Assembly: GCA_021795215.1 (NCBI GenBank)
Contig: JAJYPS010000004.1
Span: forward strand, 1 to 49,973
DNA from: Actinomycetes bacterium
GTDB lineage: Bacteria; Actinomycetota; Acidimicrobiia; Acidimicrobiales; JAKAOS01
DNA: 49,973 nucleotides
Direction: 5' to 3'
The notes under the pieces are model-generated. The model was given only the letters and a program-made list of their open reading frames with translations. It was not told the DNA's origin and did not search any database. Both the position numbers and the translations under genes were made by a program. Shown piece after piece: positions 33,955 to 41,497 of this stretch (positions are counted from its first letter, which is position 1; each line of letters begins with the position of its first letter).

Positions 33955-34045
33955 CGCCACCTGCGATCTCGCATGAGCCGCCGGAGCCGGCGAAACGGCC
34001 CTAGTGTGGCGGTGTGGGACTTCCGGCGGGGGCCGCCCCGGGTCC

Positions 34046-35335
34046 ATGCACATCCTGACCCCTCATCCGCTCAGTCCATTCGCCGTAGTGGTGCTCGCCG
34101 CGGTGACCGTGACAGCAGCGTTGCTCGGCGCTGCTGTCGGCAGCGCCCGGAGCCGGTACCGCACCCGACGGCGGCTGACGTCCGTGGTCTCCCGCCTGGG
34201 AGCCGTCTCGGACGACGCACCGGTGGAGGGACGGGGTGAAGCGGTCGAGAGCGACATCCGGCTGGAAGGACTTCTCTCCAAGCTGGAGAGGATGACCGGC
34301 AACGCCGTGGAGGCGGTCAACGTGGCGAAGGCAGAGGCGAGCCGGCTACGACACGCGATCGACGTGCTGCCCCACGGAATCGTGATCCGGGACGAGCACG
34401 GAGACGTGATCTTCCGCAATGCCAGCGCCGGATCGCTGATCGGGAGCAGGCACTCGGACCTGCTGGCGGCCAGGACGATCGACGAGCAGCTCGAGTCGAC
34501 CGGCCCTGTCGAGCCGAGCGAGCGGACTATCGAACTGTACGGTCCGCCGCGGCGGACGCTGGTGATAAGGGCCAGTCCGCTGGACGACGGCAATCAGTCG
34601 CTCGGCGTGGTCGCCGTGATGGAGGACGTTTCGGAGCGACGGCGGCTGGAGGCCGTGCGCAAGGACTTCGTCGCCAACGTCAGCCACGAGCTGAAGACTC
34701 CCGTTGCCGCCCTCGCCCTGCTGGCCGAGACGCTCGCCGACGAGAAGGACCCCATGGTCACCCAACGTCTGGCCGGCAGGATCCAGACCGAAGCCGTGCG
34801 GGTCGGCCGGATCATCGAGGACCTGCTCGACCTGTCGCGAATCGAGGCGGAGGAGGCGCCTCCGCGTGAGCCCGTGTCAGCGGGCCTCATCGTGGCGGAG
34901 GCAGCCGACAGGGTCCGCTCCGCGGCCGAGCGCCGCCAGATCCGCATCGAGGTCGCCGAGCCGGCAGACGACTGCCTGGTGCTGGGCGACAGGCGCCAGT
35001 TCGTGTCGGCCGTGCACAACCTCATCGACAATGCCGTCAAGTACTCCCCCGACGGTTCGGCCGTGCACGTGGAGACCGGGACGGAGTCCGGCTGGGTCGA
35101 CATAGTGGTCAAGGACCACGGAATCGGGATCCCTGCAAGAGACCTGAGCCGGATATTCGAGCGGTTCTACCGAGTCGACCAGGCCCGGAGCCGCTCCAGT
35201 GGCGGCACTGGGCTCGGCTTGGCCATAGTTAGGCATGTGGCCGGCAACCATGGAGGGCGTGTGATGGTCAATTCCAGGGAAGGCGAGGGTTCGGTGTTCA
35301 CCCTCCGTCTGCCCACTGCGGGACAGGGACGATGA
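34046..35335 (+). CDS. senX3: Sensor histidine kinase, SenX3/PhoR-like
   Basis: 429 residues. One membrane segment near the N-terminus (FAVVVLAAVTVTAALLGAAVG), a PAS-like region (about 100-190), then HisKA with H214 in NVSHELKTPVAAL and a HATPase domain with N-box HNLIDNAVKY, G1 DHGIGIP, and GGTGLGLAIV. The single membrane anchor plus PAS is the SenX3 layout, sensing phosphate state through PhoU/Pst in mycobacteria. The ATG 34046 start gives a normal length; a TAGTGT box lies about 40 bp upstream. The regulator gene follows after a tandem repeat. Named by similarity of layout and pairing. Confidence 0.82.
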   Translation: MHILTPHPLSPFAVVVLAAVTVTAALLGAAVGSARSRYRTRRRLTSVVSRLGAVSDDAPVEGRGEAVESDIRLEGLLSKLERMTGNAVEAVNVAKAEASRLRHAIDVLPHGIVIRDEHGDVIFRNASAGSLIGSRHSDLLAARTIDEQLESTGPVEPSERTIELYGPPRRTLVIRASPLDDGNQSLGVVAVMEDVSERRRLEAVRKDFVANVSHELKTPVAALALLAETLADEKDPMVTQRLAGRIQTEAVRVGRIIEDLLDLSRIEAEEAPPREPVSAGLIVAEAADRVRSAAERRQIRIEVAEPADDCLVLGDRRQFVSAVHNLIDNAVKYSPDGSAVHVETGTESGWVDIVVKDHGIGIPARDLSRIFERFYRVDQARSRSSGGTGLGLAIVRHVAGNHGGRVMVNSREGEGSVFTLRLPTAGQGR

Positions 35336-35374
35336 GCAGGTTTCGACGATGAGCGGGTTTCGACGATGAGCAGG
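35328..35374 (+). repeat. 17-bp tandem repeat between kinase and regulator
   Basis: Three units: GACGATGAGCAGGTTTC, GACGATGAGCGGGTTTC and the first 13 bases of a third, GACGATGAGCAGG. The first holds the kinase TGA stop. Each holds an ATGAGC in a different frame (ATG at 35332, 35349, 35366); only the last opens the regulator frame. Confidence 0.85.
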
Positions 35375-36079
35375 GAGCAGCCCACGGTGCTCCTGGCCGA
35401 GGACGAGGACTCCTTCGTCGAGGCTCTCGTGGTGGGCCTCAAGCGGGAGGGGTTCCGAGTGGAGGTCGCCCGGGACGGTGTGACTGCCCTGGCGCAGTTC
35501 GACTCGGTCCGGCCGGACGTGGTCCTGCTGGATGTGATGCTGCCCCAGATGTCGGGGCTGGACGTCTGCCGAGAGATAAGGACTCGGTCGTCGGTCCCGA
35601 TCATCATGGTGACAGCCAGGGGAACCGAGTTGGACACAGTGGTCGGCCTGGAGGTGGGAGCGGACGACTACGTGTCCAAGCCGTACCGTCTCCGGGAGCT
35701 GATCGCCCGTATGCGAGCTGTCATGCGGCGATCGCCCGAAGGGGGCCAGGCGAGCGGCGTCACCAGCGACGTAGTGGAGGTGGGAGGCGTCCGGCTGGAC
35801 CCCGAGCGCCACGAGGTGACGGTTCGCGGCGACGAGGTGCGGCTGCCGCTCAAGGAGTTCGAGCTGCTGGAGCTGCTGTTGTCCAACGCGGGTCGTGTCC
35901 TGACCCGTGAGACGCTGATCGACAGGGTCTGGGGACCGCACTACGTGGGGGACACCAAGACTCTGGACGTCCACGTGAAACGTCTACGGGCCAGGATCGA
36001 AGAGGACCCGTCGCGACCTTGCCTGATCACGACCATCCGGGGGCTCGGCTACCGCTTCGAAGTGCCACGGGCCTCCTGA
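35366..36079 (+). CDS. regX3: OmpR/PhoB-family response regulator, RegX3-like
   Basis: 237 residues. The REC domain has acidic pocket EDED (12-15), phospho-acceptor D56 (VVLLDVMLPQ), T83 and K105 (SKPYR). The C-terminal winged helix (about 140-235) shows LPLKEFELLELLLSN, RETLIDRVWG, VDVHVKRLR-like recognition sequence and a GLGYRFE ending. It binds direct-repeat DNA sites as a dimer. The upstream kinase is its likely partner, controlling phosphate-responsive genes as RegX3 does in mycobacteria (by analogy). The ATG 35366 is the third of three tandemly repeated ATGAGC units. Confidence 0.87.
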   Translation: MSREQPTVLLAEDEDSFVEALVVGLKREGFRVEVARDGVTALAQFDSVRPDVVLLDVMLPQMSGLDVCREIRTRSSVPIIMVTARGTELDTVVGLEVGADDYVSKPYRLRELIARMRAVMRRSPEGGQASGVTSDVVEVGGVRLDPERHEVTVRGDEVRLPLKEFELLELLLSNAGRVLTRETLIDRVWGPHYVGDTKTLDVHVKRLRARIEEDPSRPCLITTIRGLGYRFEVPRAS

Positions 36080-36142
36080 GGGTCCGGGAGAGCCCTCGGT
36101 GACGATGGCCGACCTGGAAATGGCGACAGCCGAGTGCTGGTT

Positions 36143-36148
36143 TAGGCT
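36143..36148 (+). promoter_or_regulatory. Candidate -10 box (TAGGCT) of the fur-like gene
   Basis: TAGGCT ends 6 nt before GTG 36155, and no SD is present. A leaderless mRNA is likely. Confidence 0.35.
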
Positions 36149-36154
36149 CTGGTC

Positions 36155-36604
36155 GTGGAAGACCGGCTGAGCTCGCTACTTGTGGCGCTGCGGTCCAGAG
36201 GAGGCCGCGTGACGTCCGCACGCCGAGCCCTGCTCTCCGCGCTGGTCGGCTCGGACGGTCATCTTACGGCCGAAGACCTGGCTGAGCGGGTGCGCCGCTT
36301 ACAGCCGGACGTTCACTTGTCTACCGTCTACCGTGCGCTGGACGCGCTGGAGGCGTTGGGCGTGGTGGACCACGTGCACCTGGGTCACGGCCGCGCCATC
36401 TACCATCTGGCCGATTCTGCGCACCACCACCTGGCATGCGAGAGCTGCGGCCAAGTGGTGGAAGTGGACCCGTCGGTGCTGGCACCGTTGGCGCGCAAGC
36501 TGAGCGACGACTACGGCTTCAGCGTCAGGACCCGTCATTTCGCTCTGGTGGGCCTCTGTTCCCACTGCGCCGACGGCGATTCGACTGTCGAGAGAGCTAC
36601 CTAG
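36155..36604 (+). CDS. Fur-family metalloregulator
   Basis: 149 residues. An N-terminal winged helix (RVTSARRALLSAL, HLSTVYRALDALEALGVV) is followed by the metal-binding dimer domain. That domain has the His-rich DSAHHHLACESCGQ (C95, C98) and the distal pair C135/C138 (CSHC). The two CxxC pairs form the structural zinc site. Iron (Fur), zinc (Zur) and peroxide (PerR) sensors share this plan, and the sequence alone does not decide. GTG 36155 is supported by the box upstream. The neighbouring ABC ATPase could be a target (inference). Confidence 0.85.
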   Translation: MEDRLSSLLVALRSRGGRVTSARRALLSALVGSDGHLTAEDLAERVRRLQPDVHLSTVYRALDALEALGVVDHVHLGHGRAIYHLADSAHHHLACESCGQVVEVDPSVLAPLARKLSDDYGFSVRTRHFALVGLCSHCADGDSTVERAT

Positions 36605-36673
36605 AAGCGGGGCAGGGCGCCGGCCTTCACGCCGACGGCGAAGCATCGGTCGGGCGCAGCCCGCCCCCGGCCC

Positions 36674-37528
36674 TCAAGGCAGCCTCGCCGCCCGAGCCCA
36701 CCACCGTCCACCGGAGCAGTCCACATCGAGACCGACATCGAAGCAGGACGACAGCACGTCGGGGACCATCACCTGTGCAAGGGTGCCGGCAGCATCGATC
36801 CGTCCCTCTTTCAGGCACAGCCCATGAGTGAAGCCGGGTGGTATCTCTTCGGGGTGGTGCGTGACCAGCACGACGGGGAGATGCGGTTGCTCCGTCCCGA
36901 GCTGCCGTAGGCGCGCCACCATCGATTCCCTGTTGGCCAAGTCGAGCGAGGCGGCGGGTTCGTCCAAGAGCAGCAGGTCAGGCGACTGCAGCAGGACACG
37001 GGCCAGAAGTGCCTGCTGACGCTCACCGTCCGAGAGGCTCTCCCACACCTGTTCCATCCGAGAGCCCAAACCTCCCCGGCGCAACAGCTCCGCCGCCGCC
37101 TCACGCTGGCGATCGTCGTGGCGGCCCCACCAAGGCGCCAGCGACGAGTCGCCGCCGGTAAGGACCACCTCCAGGGCGGTCAGGCCGGGCGCCAGGCGAT
37201 GGCCGAGCGACGGTCCGGCCACTCCTATCCGACGTCTCAGCAAGCGAAGGTCGACGGCCCCCACGGTGGCACCGAAAAGTCTCGCCGTGCCGGATGTCGG
37301 CCGCTCGACGGCGCCCAACAGTCGCAGGAGGGTCGTCTTGCCCGCCCCGTTGGGCCCCAGCACCACCCAGCGCTGCCCCGCTTCGACCTGCCAGTCGACG
37401 GGGCCCAGGATGCGCCGCCCGGAGCGGACGATCTGGACCTGCCGCAGCTCCACCACCCCGGCACCGTCGCCCGAAGCGACGGTCGAGGTAGCCGGATCAT
37501 CCCCCGGTCCGTTGCTCAAGGTGCTCAA
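36674..37528 (-). CDS. ABC transporter ATP-binding protein
   Basis: 284 residues: Walker A LGPNGAGKTTLLRLLG, signature LSDGERQQ (SDGER in place of SGGQ), Walker B LLLLDEPAASLD, and H-loop VTHHPEEIPPGF. The ordering and the VVLVTHHPEEIPPGF ending recall YlmA-type stand-alone ATPases. No permease is adjacent, so it may work with a distant one or act as a soluble ABC protein. TTG 37528 overlaps the serS stop (TTGA); AGGAGG lies 13 nt upstream. It is translationally coupled to serS. Confidence 0.83.
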   Translation of the reverse strand: MSTLSNGPGDDPATSTVASGDGAGVVELRQVQIVRSGRRILGPVDWQVEAGQRWVVLGPNGAGKTTLLRLLGAVERPTSGTARLFGATVGAVDLRLLRRRIGVAGPSLGHRLAPGLTALEVVLTGGDSSLAPWWGRHDDRQREAAAELLRRGGLGSRMEQVWESLSDGERQQALLARVLLQSPDLLLLDEPAASLDLANRESMVARLRQLGTEQPHLPVVLVTHHPEEIPPGFTHGLCLKEGRIDAAGTLAQVMVPDVLSSCFDVGLDVDCSGGRWWARAARLP

Positions 37529-38814
37529 GGTGCCGGGATGGCCTCCTGGCCCCCCATGTAGCCTCTCAGGCAGTCGGGCACCTTCACCGAACCGTCCGCG
37601 TTCCGGTTCACCTCGACGAGAGCCGCCCAGATACGGGGCCACGCAAGAGCAGAGCCGTTCAACGTATGGACGAACGCCGGGGGGCCACCTCGGGAGGGGC
37701 GGTAACGGATGTTCGCACGCCGGGCTTGGTAGTCGGAGAACCACGACACCGAAGAGACCTCGAGCCACCTGTCGGTGCCCGGTGCGTAGGCCTCCAGGTC
37801 GAACGTGCGAGCCGACGAACTGCCCAGGTCGCCCGTGCAGAGATCGACGACCCTGTACTCCAGACCGAGCGCTGCCAGAAGACCTTCGGCCCTGGCCAGC
37901 AGCTCTGCATGGACGTCGCCCGCCTGGGATGGCGTCGCGTAGGCCAGCACCTCGACCTTGTCGAACTCGTGGACCCGCAGGAGTCCCCGCGTGTCCCGCC
38001 CGGCCGCGCCGGCTTCCCTCCTGAAGCAGCTGGTCGCAGCGGTCAGCCGCATCGGCAACTGGCCCTCGTCCAGCACCTCTTCACGGCCCAGCGACGTCAG
38101 GGGTACTTCGGCCGTCGGGATCGCCCAGAGATCGTCCCTCTCGACGTGGTACGCCTCCTCGGAGAACTTCGGGAGGTGGCCGGTCGACACCATCGTGGCC
38201 GTCTTGACCATCGTCGGAGGACGGATCTCTTCGAAACCCCCGCGAAGGTGGTCGTCGAGCGCGAAGTTGGTCAGCGCCCGCAGCAGCCGGGCCCCTGCCC
38301 CTCTGTACAGAGGGAACATCGACCCCGACAGCTTCGCTCCGCTCTCCAGGTCCAAGATGCCGAGATCCCGCCCCACATCCCAGTGGGGGACTCGCTGCCA
38401 CGGCGCGTAGGAGCAGTTCTCCGGCCGCCACGTGCGGACCACGGGATTGTCGTCGGGGCCTGCCCCGTCGGGCGCCTCGGACGAAGGAAGATTGGGAAGA
38501 CGTAGGAGCGCTTCTCTCCGGGCCTCTGCCGCCGCCTCGGCCTCCTTCTCCAGCAGGCCCGCTTCCACTCCCTTTTCTCGGCTCTGCACCCGCAGCTGCT
38601 CGGAGAGCTCACCCTCTCCGCTCCGCTGAGCCGCGGCAACTTCCCGGGAGAGCGCCTTGACCGCCGCGCGTGCTTCGTCCCGCCGACGGACCAGGTCGGA
38701 AGCGGCAGCGTCCAAGGCCGCCAGCCGGCGCACCTCACCCGGATCGACGCCACGGCGGCGCAGCGCCGAGAGAACCGAGTCGAAGTCTGTGCGGACGAGG
38801 CGAATGTCGATCAT
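37525..38814 (-). CDS. serS: Seryl-tRNA synthetase
   Basis: 429 residues, the normal length. MIDIRLVRTDFDSV opens the N-terminal coiled-coil arm (about 30-110), which binds the long variable arm of tRNA-Ser. The class II core follows: motif 1 region RGGFEEIRPPTMV, motif 2 CFRREAGAAGRDTRGLLRVH, and motif 3 near HTLNGSALAWPR. It charges tRNA-Ser (and tRNA-Sec where present). ATG 38814 is the only sensible start. It is divergent from the ABC export genes with a 27-bp gap, and its stop overlaps the ABC ATPase start. Confidence 0.96.
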   Translation of the reverse strand: MIDIRLVRTDFDSVLSALRRRGVDPGEVRRLAALDAAASDLVRRRDEARAAVKALSREVAAAQRSGEGELSEQLRVQSREKGVEAGLLEKEAEAAAEARREALLRLPNLPSSEAPDGAGPDDNPVVRTWRPENCSYAPWQRVPHWDVGRDLGILDLESGAKLSGSMFPLYRGAGARLLRALTNFALDDHLRGGFEEIRPPTMVKTATMVSTGHLPKFSEEAYHVERDDLWAIPTAEVPLTSLGREEVLDEGQLPMRLTAATSCFRREAGAAGRDTRGLLRVHEFDKVEVLAYATPSQAGDVHAELLARAEGLLAALGLEYRVVDLCTGDLGSSSARTFDLEAYAPGTDRWLEVSSVSWFSDYQARRANIRYRPSRGGPPAFVHTLNGSALAWPRIWAALVEVNRNADGSVKVPDCLRGYMGGQEAIPAP

Positions 38815-38828
38815 CTGTCGACAAACGG

Positions 38829-38834
38829 TAGCGT
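38829..38834 (+). promoter_or_regulatory. Candidate -10 box (TAGCGT) of the ABC exporter operon
   Basis: TAGCGT ends 7 nt before GTG 38842. The whole serS/ABC divergent promoter is only 27 bp, so the two transcripts must start back to back. Confidence 0.35.
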
Positions 38835-38841
38835 CAAAGCG

Positions 38842-39864
38842 GTGGCTGTGATCGAAGTCCAGGATCTGGTGGTTCGGTACGGCGCGCGAACCGCCGTCGC
38901 AGGAGTGTCCTTCGAGGCCCATGCTTCTCGAGTGCTGGGGCTGCTGGGGCCGAACGGAGCGGGAAAGACGACCACGGTCGAGACGCTGGAGGGCTACCGC
39001 CAGCCGGCGGCCGGTCGAGTCGCCGTGCTCGGAATGGACCCGGTCGCCGACAGGCGGGCGCTGGCACCCAGGATCGGAGTCATGCTGCAGCAGGGTGGCG
39101 TCTACGCCAGGATGAGTCCCCGCCAGGCGCTCCGGCTGTTTGCCGGCTACTACCGGGAACCGGAAGATCCCGAGTCGTTGCTGGAGCGGCTGGCGCTGGT
39201 GGACGCCGCGCGGACGCCGTGGCGGCACCTCTCCGGGGGAGAGCGGCAGCGCCTTTCGCTGGCCCTTGCGCTCGTCGGGAAGCCGACGGTGGCGTTCCTG
39301 GACGAACCCACGGCCGGAGTCGATCCTGCGGGCCGGCTCGCGATCCGCCAGGTAGTTAGGGACCTGGCGGACGGCGGGGCTTGTGTGGTGCTGACCACAC
39401 ACGAACTGGACGAAGCCCAGCACCTGGCCGACAACCTGGTGATCGTCGACCAGGGCCGGGTGATAGCGCAGGGCAGCCCGAGCGAGCTGATGGCCGGCGT
39501 AGGAGGCGGGTCGATCCGTTTCGGCGCCCCGCCCCACCTCGACGTGGCCTCTCTGTCGGCCACCCTGGGCGCGGCAGTGGTCGAGGACTCACCAGGGGAG
39601 TACACAGTTTCGACCTCCCCCACTCCGCAGGCGGTGGCGACGCTCACTTCCTGGCTGGCCCAGCGGAGCCTTCCTCTGGCCGACCTGAGGGCCGGACGGG
39701 GAACTCTGGAGGACGTCTTTCTCCAGCTGACCGGGACACCTGGAACCGGCCAGGCAGGCGGTGCAGCGGTGCAGGGCGGACGCAGCAGAGGCCGGCGCAG
39801 TGCCGGACACCGGTCGGAGAGGTCCGAGGGAGCCGGTCGCAGAAGGACGGGGAGCAGGCGTTGA
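38842..39864 (+). CDS. ABC-2 exporter ATP-binding protein (DrrA-like)
   Basis: 340 residues: Walker A GPNGAGKTTT (about 35-44), Q-loop MLQQGGVY, signature HLSGGERQRLSLA, Walker B VAFLDEPTAGVDP, and H-loop TTHELDEAQHL. After the ATPase core (to about 230) a DrrA-type C-terminal domain ends in a basic, Gly/Arg-rich tail (last 35 residues). This type powers export of drugs, lipids or polysaccharides. GTG 38842 is preferred (alternative GTG 38848). The stop overlaps the permease TTG (TTGA). Confidence 0.87.
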   Translation: MAVIEVQDLVVRYGARTAVAGVSFEAHASRVLGLLGPNGAGKTTTVETLEGYRQPAAGRVAVLGMDPVADRRALAPRIGVMLQQGGVYARMSPRQALRLFAGYYREPEDPESLLERLALVDAARTPWRHLSGGERQRLSLALALVGKPTVAFLDEPTAGVDPAGRLAIRQVVRDLADGGACVVLTTHELDEAQHLADNLVIVDQGRVIAQGSPSELMAGVGGGSIRFGAPPHLDVASLSATLGAAVVEDSPGEYTVSTSPTPQAVATLTSWLAQRSLPLADLRAGRGTLEDVFLQLTGTPGTGQAGGAAVQGGRSRGRRSAGHRSERSEGAGRRRTGSRR

Positions 39865-40583
39865 GGGCCTATCTGGCGCAGGCACGCGCCGAGATCCGCC
39901 TGACGCTGACGCAGGGCGAGTCTTTGCTGGTGACGCTCGGCATCCCGCTGATCCTGTTGGTGGGCCTGGACGTCGCCCACATAGTGCCTACCGGCACGCG
40001 GCGGGAGATCACTTTCCTGGCTCCAGGCATCCTGTCGCTGGCCATCATGGCGACCGGCCTGGTCAGCCTGGCGATCGCCACGGCGTTCGAACGCAACTAC
40101 GGAGTGCTGAAGAGGCTGGGGGCGACGCCCCTCGGCAGGCCGGCCCTCCTGGCGGCGAAGACCAGTTCCATCGCTGTGGTGGAGATCATCCAGACGGCGG
40201 TGATCCTGTTGGTGGGCACGGCGCTCGGTTGGCATCCACTGGGCCACGTGGCGGAGGCTGCAGCCGCCATCGTGCTGGGCACGGTGGCGTTCTCCGGCAT
40301 CGGCCTGTTCCTTGCCGGCGCGCTGAAGGCGGAGGTGGTCCTGGGCCTGTCCAACGCGCTTTACCTGGTGATGCTGATGCTGGGCGGGATGGCGTTCCCC
40401 ATATCGCGCCTGCCGGGTGCCCTGCACGCTGTGGCCGTCCTGCTTCCTGCCTCCGCGCTGTCCCAGGCTCTGGTGCACAGCCTTGGAACGGGAGGCGCCG
40501 TGCCGCTGTCGGCATGGGCAGTGCTGGTGATCTGGGCGGTCGGCGCACCGGCCCTGGCTGTGTCCACGTTCTCGTGGGAGTGA
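39861..40583 (+). CDS. ABC-2 type exporter permease
   Basis: 240 residues with six hydrophobic segments. Typical stretches are [40 protein letters not shown], and [17 protein letters not shown] near the end. This is the DrrB/ABC2_membrane pattern, pairing with the preceding ATPase. TTG 39861 overlaps its stop (TTGA). Substrate unknown. The clpS gene follows 37 bp later. Confidence 0.86.
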   Translation: MRAYLAQARAEIRLTLTQGESLLVTLGIPLILLVGLDVAHIVPTGTRREITFLAPGILSLAIMATGLVSLAIATAFERNYGVLKRLGATPLGRPALLAAKTSSIAVVEIIQTAVILLVGTALGWHPLGHVAEAAAAIVLGTVAFSGIGLFLAGALKAEVVLGLSNALYLVMLMLGGMAFPISRLPGALHAVAVLLPASALSQALVHSLGTGGAVPLSAWAVLVIWAVGAPALAVSTFSWE

Positions 40584-40620
40584 CCGGTGCTATGGCGCCC
40601 GGCACTGTCAGGGAGCCAGA

Positions 40621-40953
40621 ATGGGGTGCGTGGTCGGAACATCCTCGAGTGCAGCCCCCTCGTGCAGTACGGCGCCGGACGTGCTCGACGCTCCCGTCGG
40701 GCAGGAGGAAGTGTCCGCTGATCGCCCTTGGCTGGTGATCGTGTGGAACGACCCGATCAACCTCATGTCCTACGTCACGTTCGTTTTCCAGAAGCTGTTC
40801 GGCTACAGCAAGGAGAAGGCCACCCGCCTGATGCTGGACGTGCACGAGAAGGGCAAGGCGGTCGTGTCGTCGGGCACTCGGGAACGAGCCGAGATGGACG
40901 TGTTCCGCCTTCACGAGCATGGTCTGTGGGCGACGATGGAACGCCAGGCCTGA
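40621..40953 (+). CDS. clpS: ClpS adaptor of the Clp protease
   Basis: 110 residues. The first 35 are disordered-looking; the ClpS core follows with [33 protein letters not shown] and [19 protein letters not shown]. ClpS hands N-degron substrates to ClpA/ClpC. ATG 40621 has GGGAG 5 nt upstream. The stop overlaps the next start (TGATG), giving the ClpS-DUF2017 pair often seen in actinobacteria. Confidence 0.92.
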   Translation: MGCVVGTSSSAAPSCSTAPDVLDAPVGQEEVSADRPWLVIVWNDPINLMSYVTFVFQKLFGYSKEKATRLMLDVHEKGKAVVSSGTRERAEMDVFRLHEHGLWATMERQA

Positions 40954-41435
40954 TGCGGTTCAGATCGAATCACATAAGGAGGCGGCGAGACGGCCGCTAC
41001 GAAGTCCGCTTGTCGGATCCGGAGCGTCAGCTGCTCAAGGCACTGCCCAGCCAGATACTGGATCTGATCGCGTCGGGGGATCCCAGCTCGAATCGCCTGT
41101 TCCCGCCCGCCTACGGAGCGGAAGGCGACGAGAACGCCAATGCGGAGTACCGCCAACTGACCCGGGAATCTCTTCTGGCACACCACCGCGAGGCACTGAC
41201 GCTGCTGGCAAGTACCGCCGACGTCCAGGATCTGGATGCAGAGCAGGCGGAAGAGTGGCTCTGTGCCCTCAACGACGCCCGGCTGGTGCTCGGCACACGC
41301 CTCGAAGTCGGTGAGGACGCGGCCCCGCTCGTGCCCGACGATCCTCGTACGCCCGGAATGGCGATGTACCACTGGCTGACGTGGCTGCAGGACCAGCTGG
41401 TCGATGCCATGGCGGCCGGATTGCCCACGTCTTGA
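40953..41435 (+). CDS. DUF2017 family protein
   Basis: 160 residues: [18 protein letters not shown], then LLKALPSQILDLI, YRQLTRESLLAHHREAL, and a C-terminal MYHWLTWLQDQLVDAM. The TGATG overlap with clpS and the mostly helical layout fit the DUF2017 proteins that follow clpS in actinobacteria. Function is not established; a role with Clp proteolysis is suggested only by the constant pairing. Confidence 0.83.
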   Translation: MRFRSNHIRRRRDGRYEVRLSDPERQLLKALPSQILDLIASGDPSSNRLFPPAYGAEGDENANAEYRQLTRESLLAHHREALTLLASTADVQDLDAEQAEEWLCALNDARLVLGTRLEVGEDAAPLVPDDPRTPGMAMYHWLTWLQDQLVDAMAAGLPTS

Positions 41436-41497
41436 GACCGGGCTGCTTCAACACCGGCGAAGGTCCTGCTGGAGGATCGGCGGGAAAGGATGAGGCA

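Noticed and set aside
35328..35374. CRISPR-like tandem repeat
   Set aside because: Units are adjacent with no spacers and only 17 bp, and no cas genes are present. The same holds for the 15-bp array at 20733.
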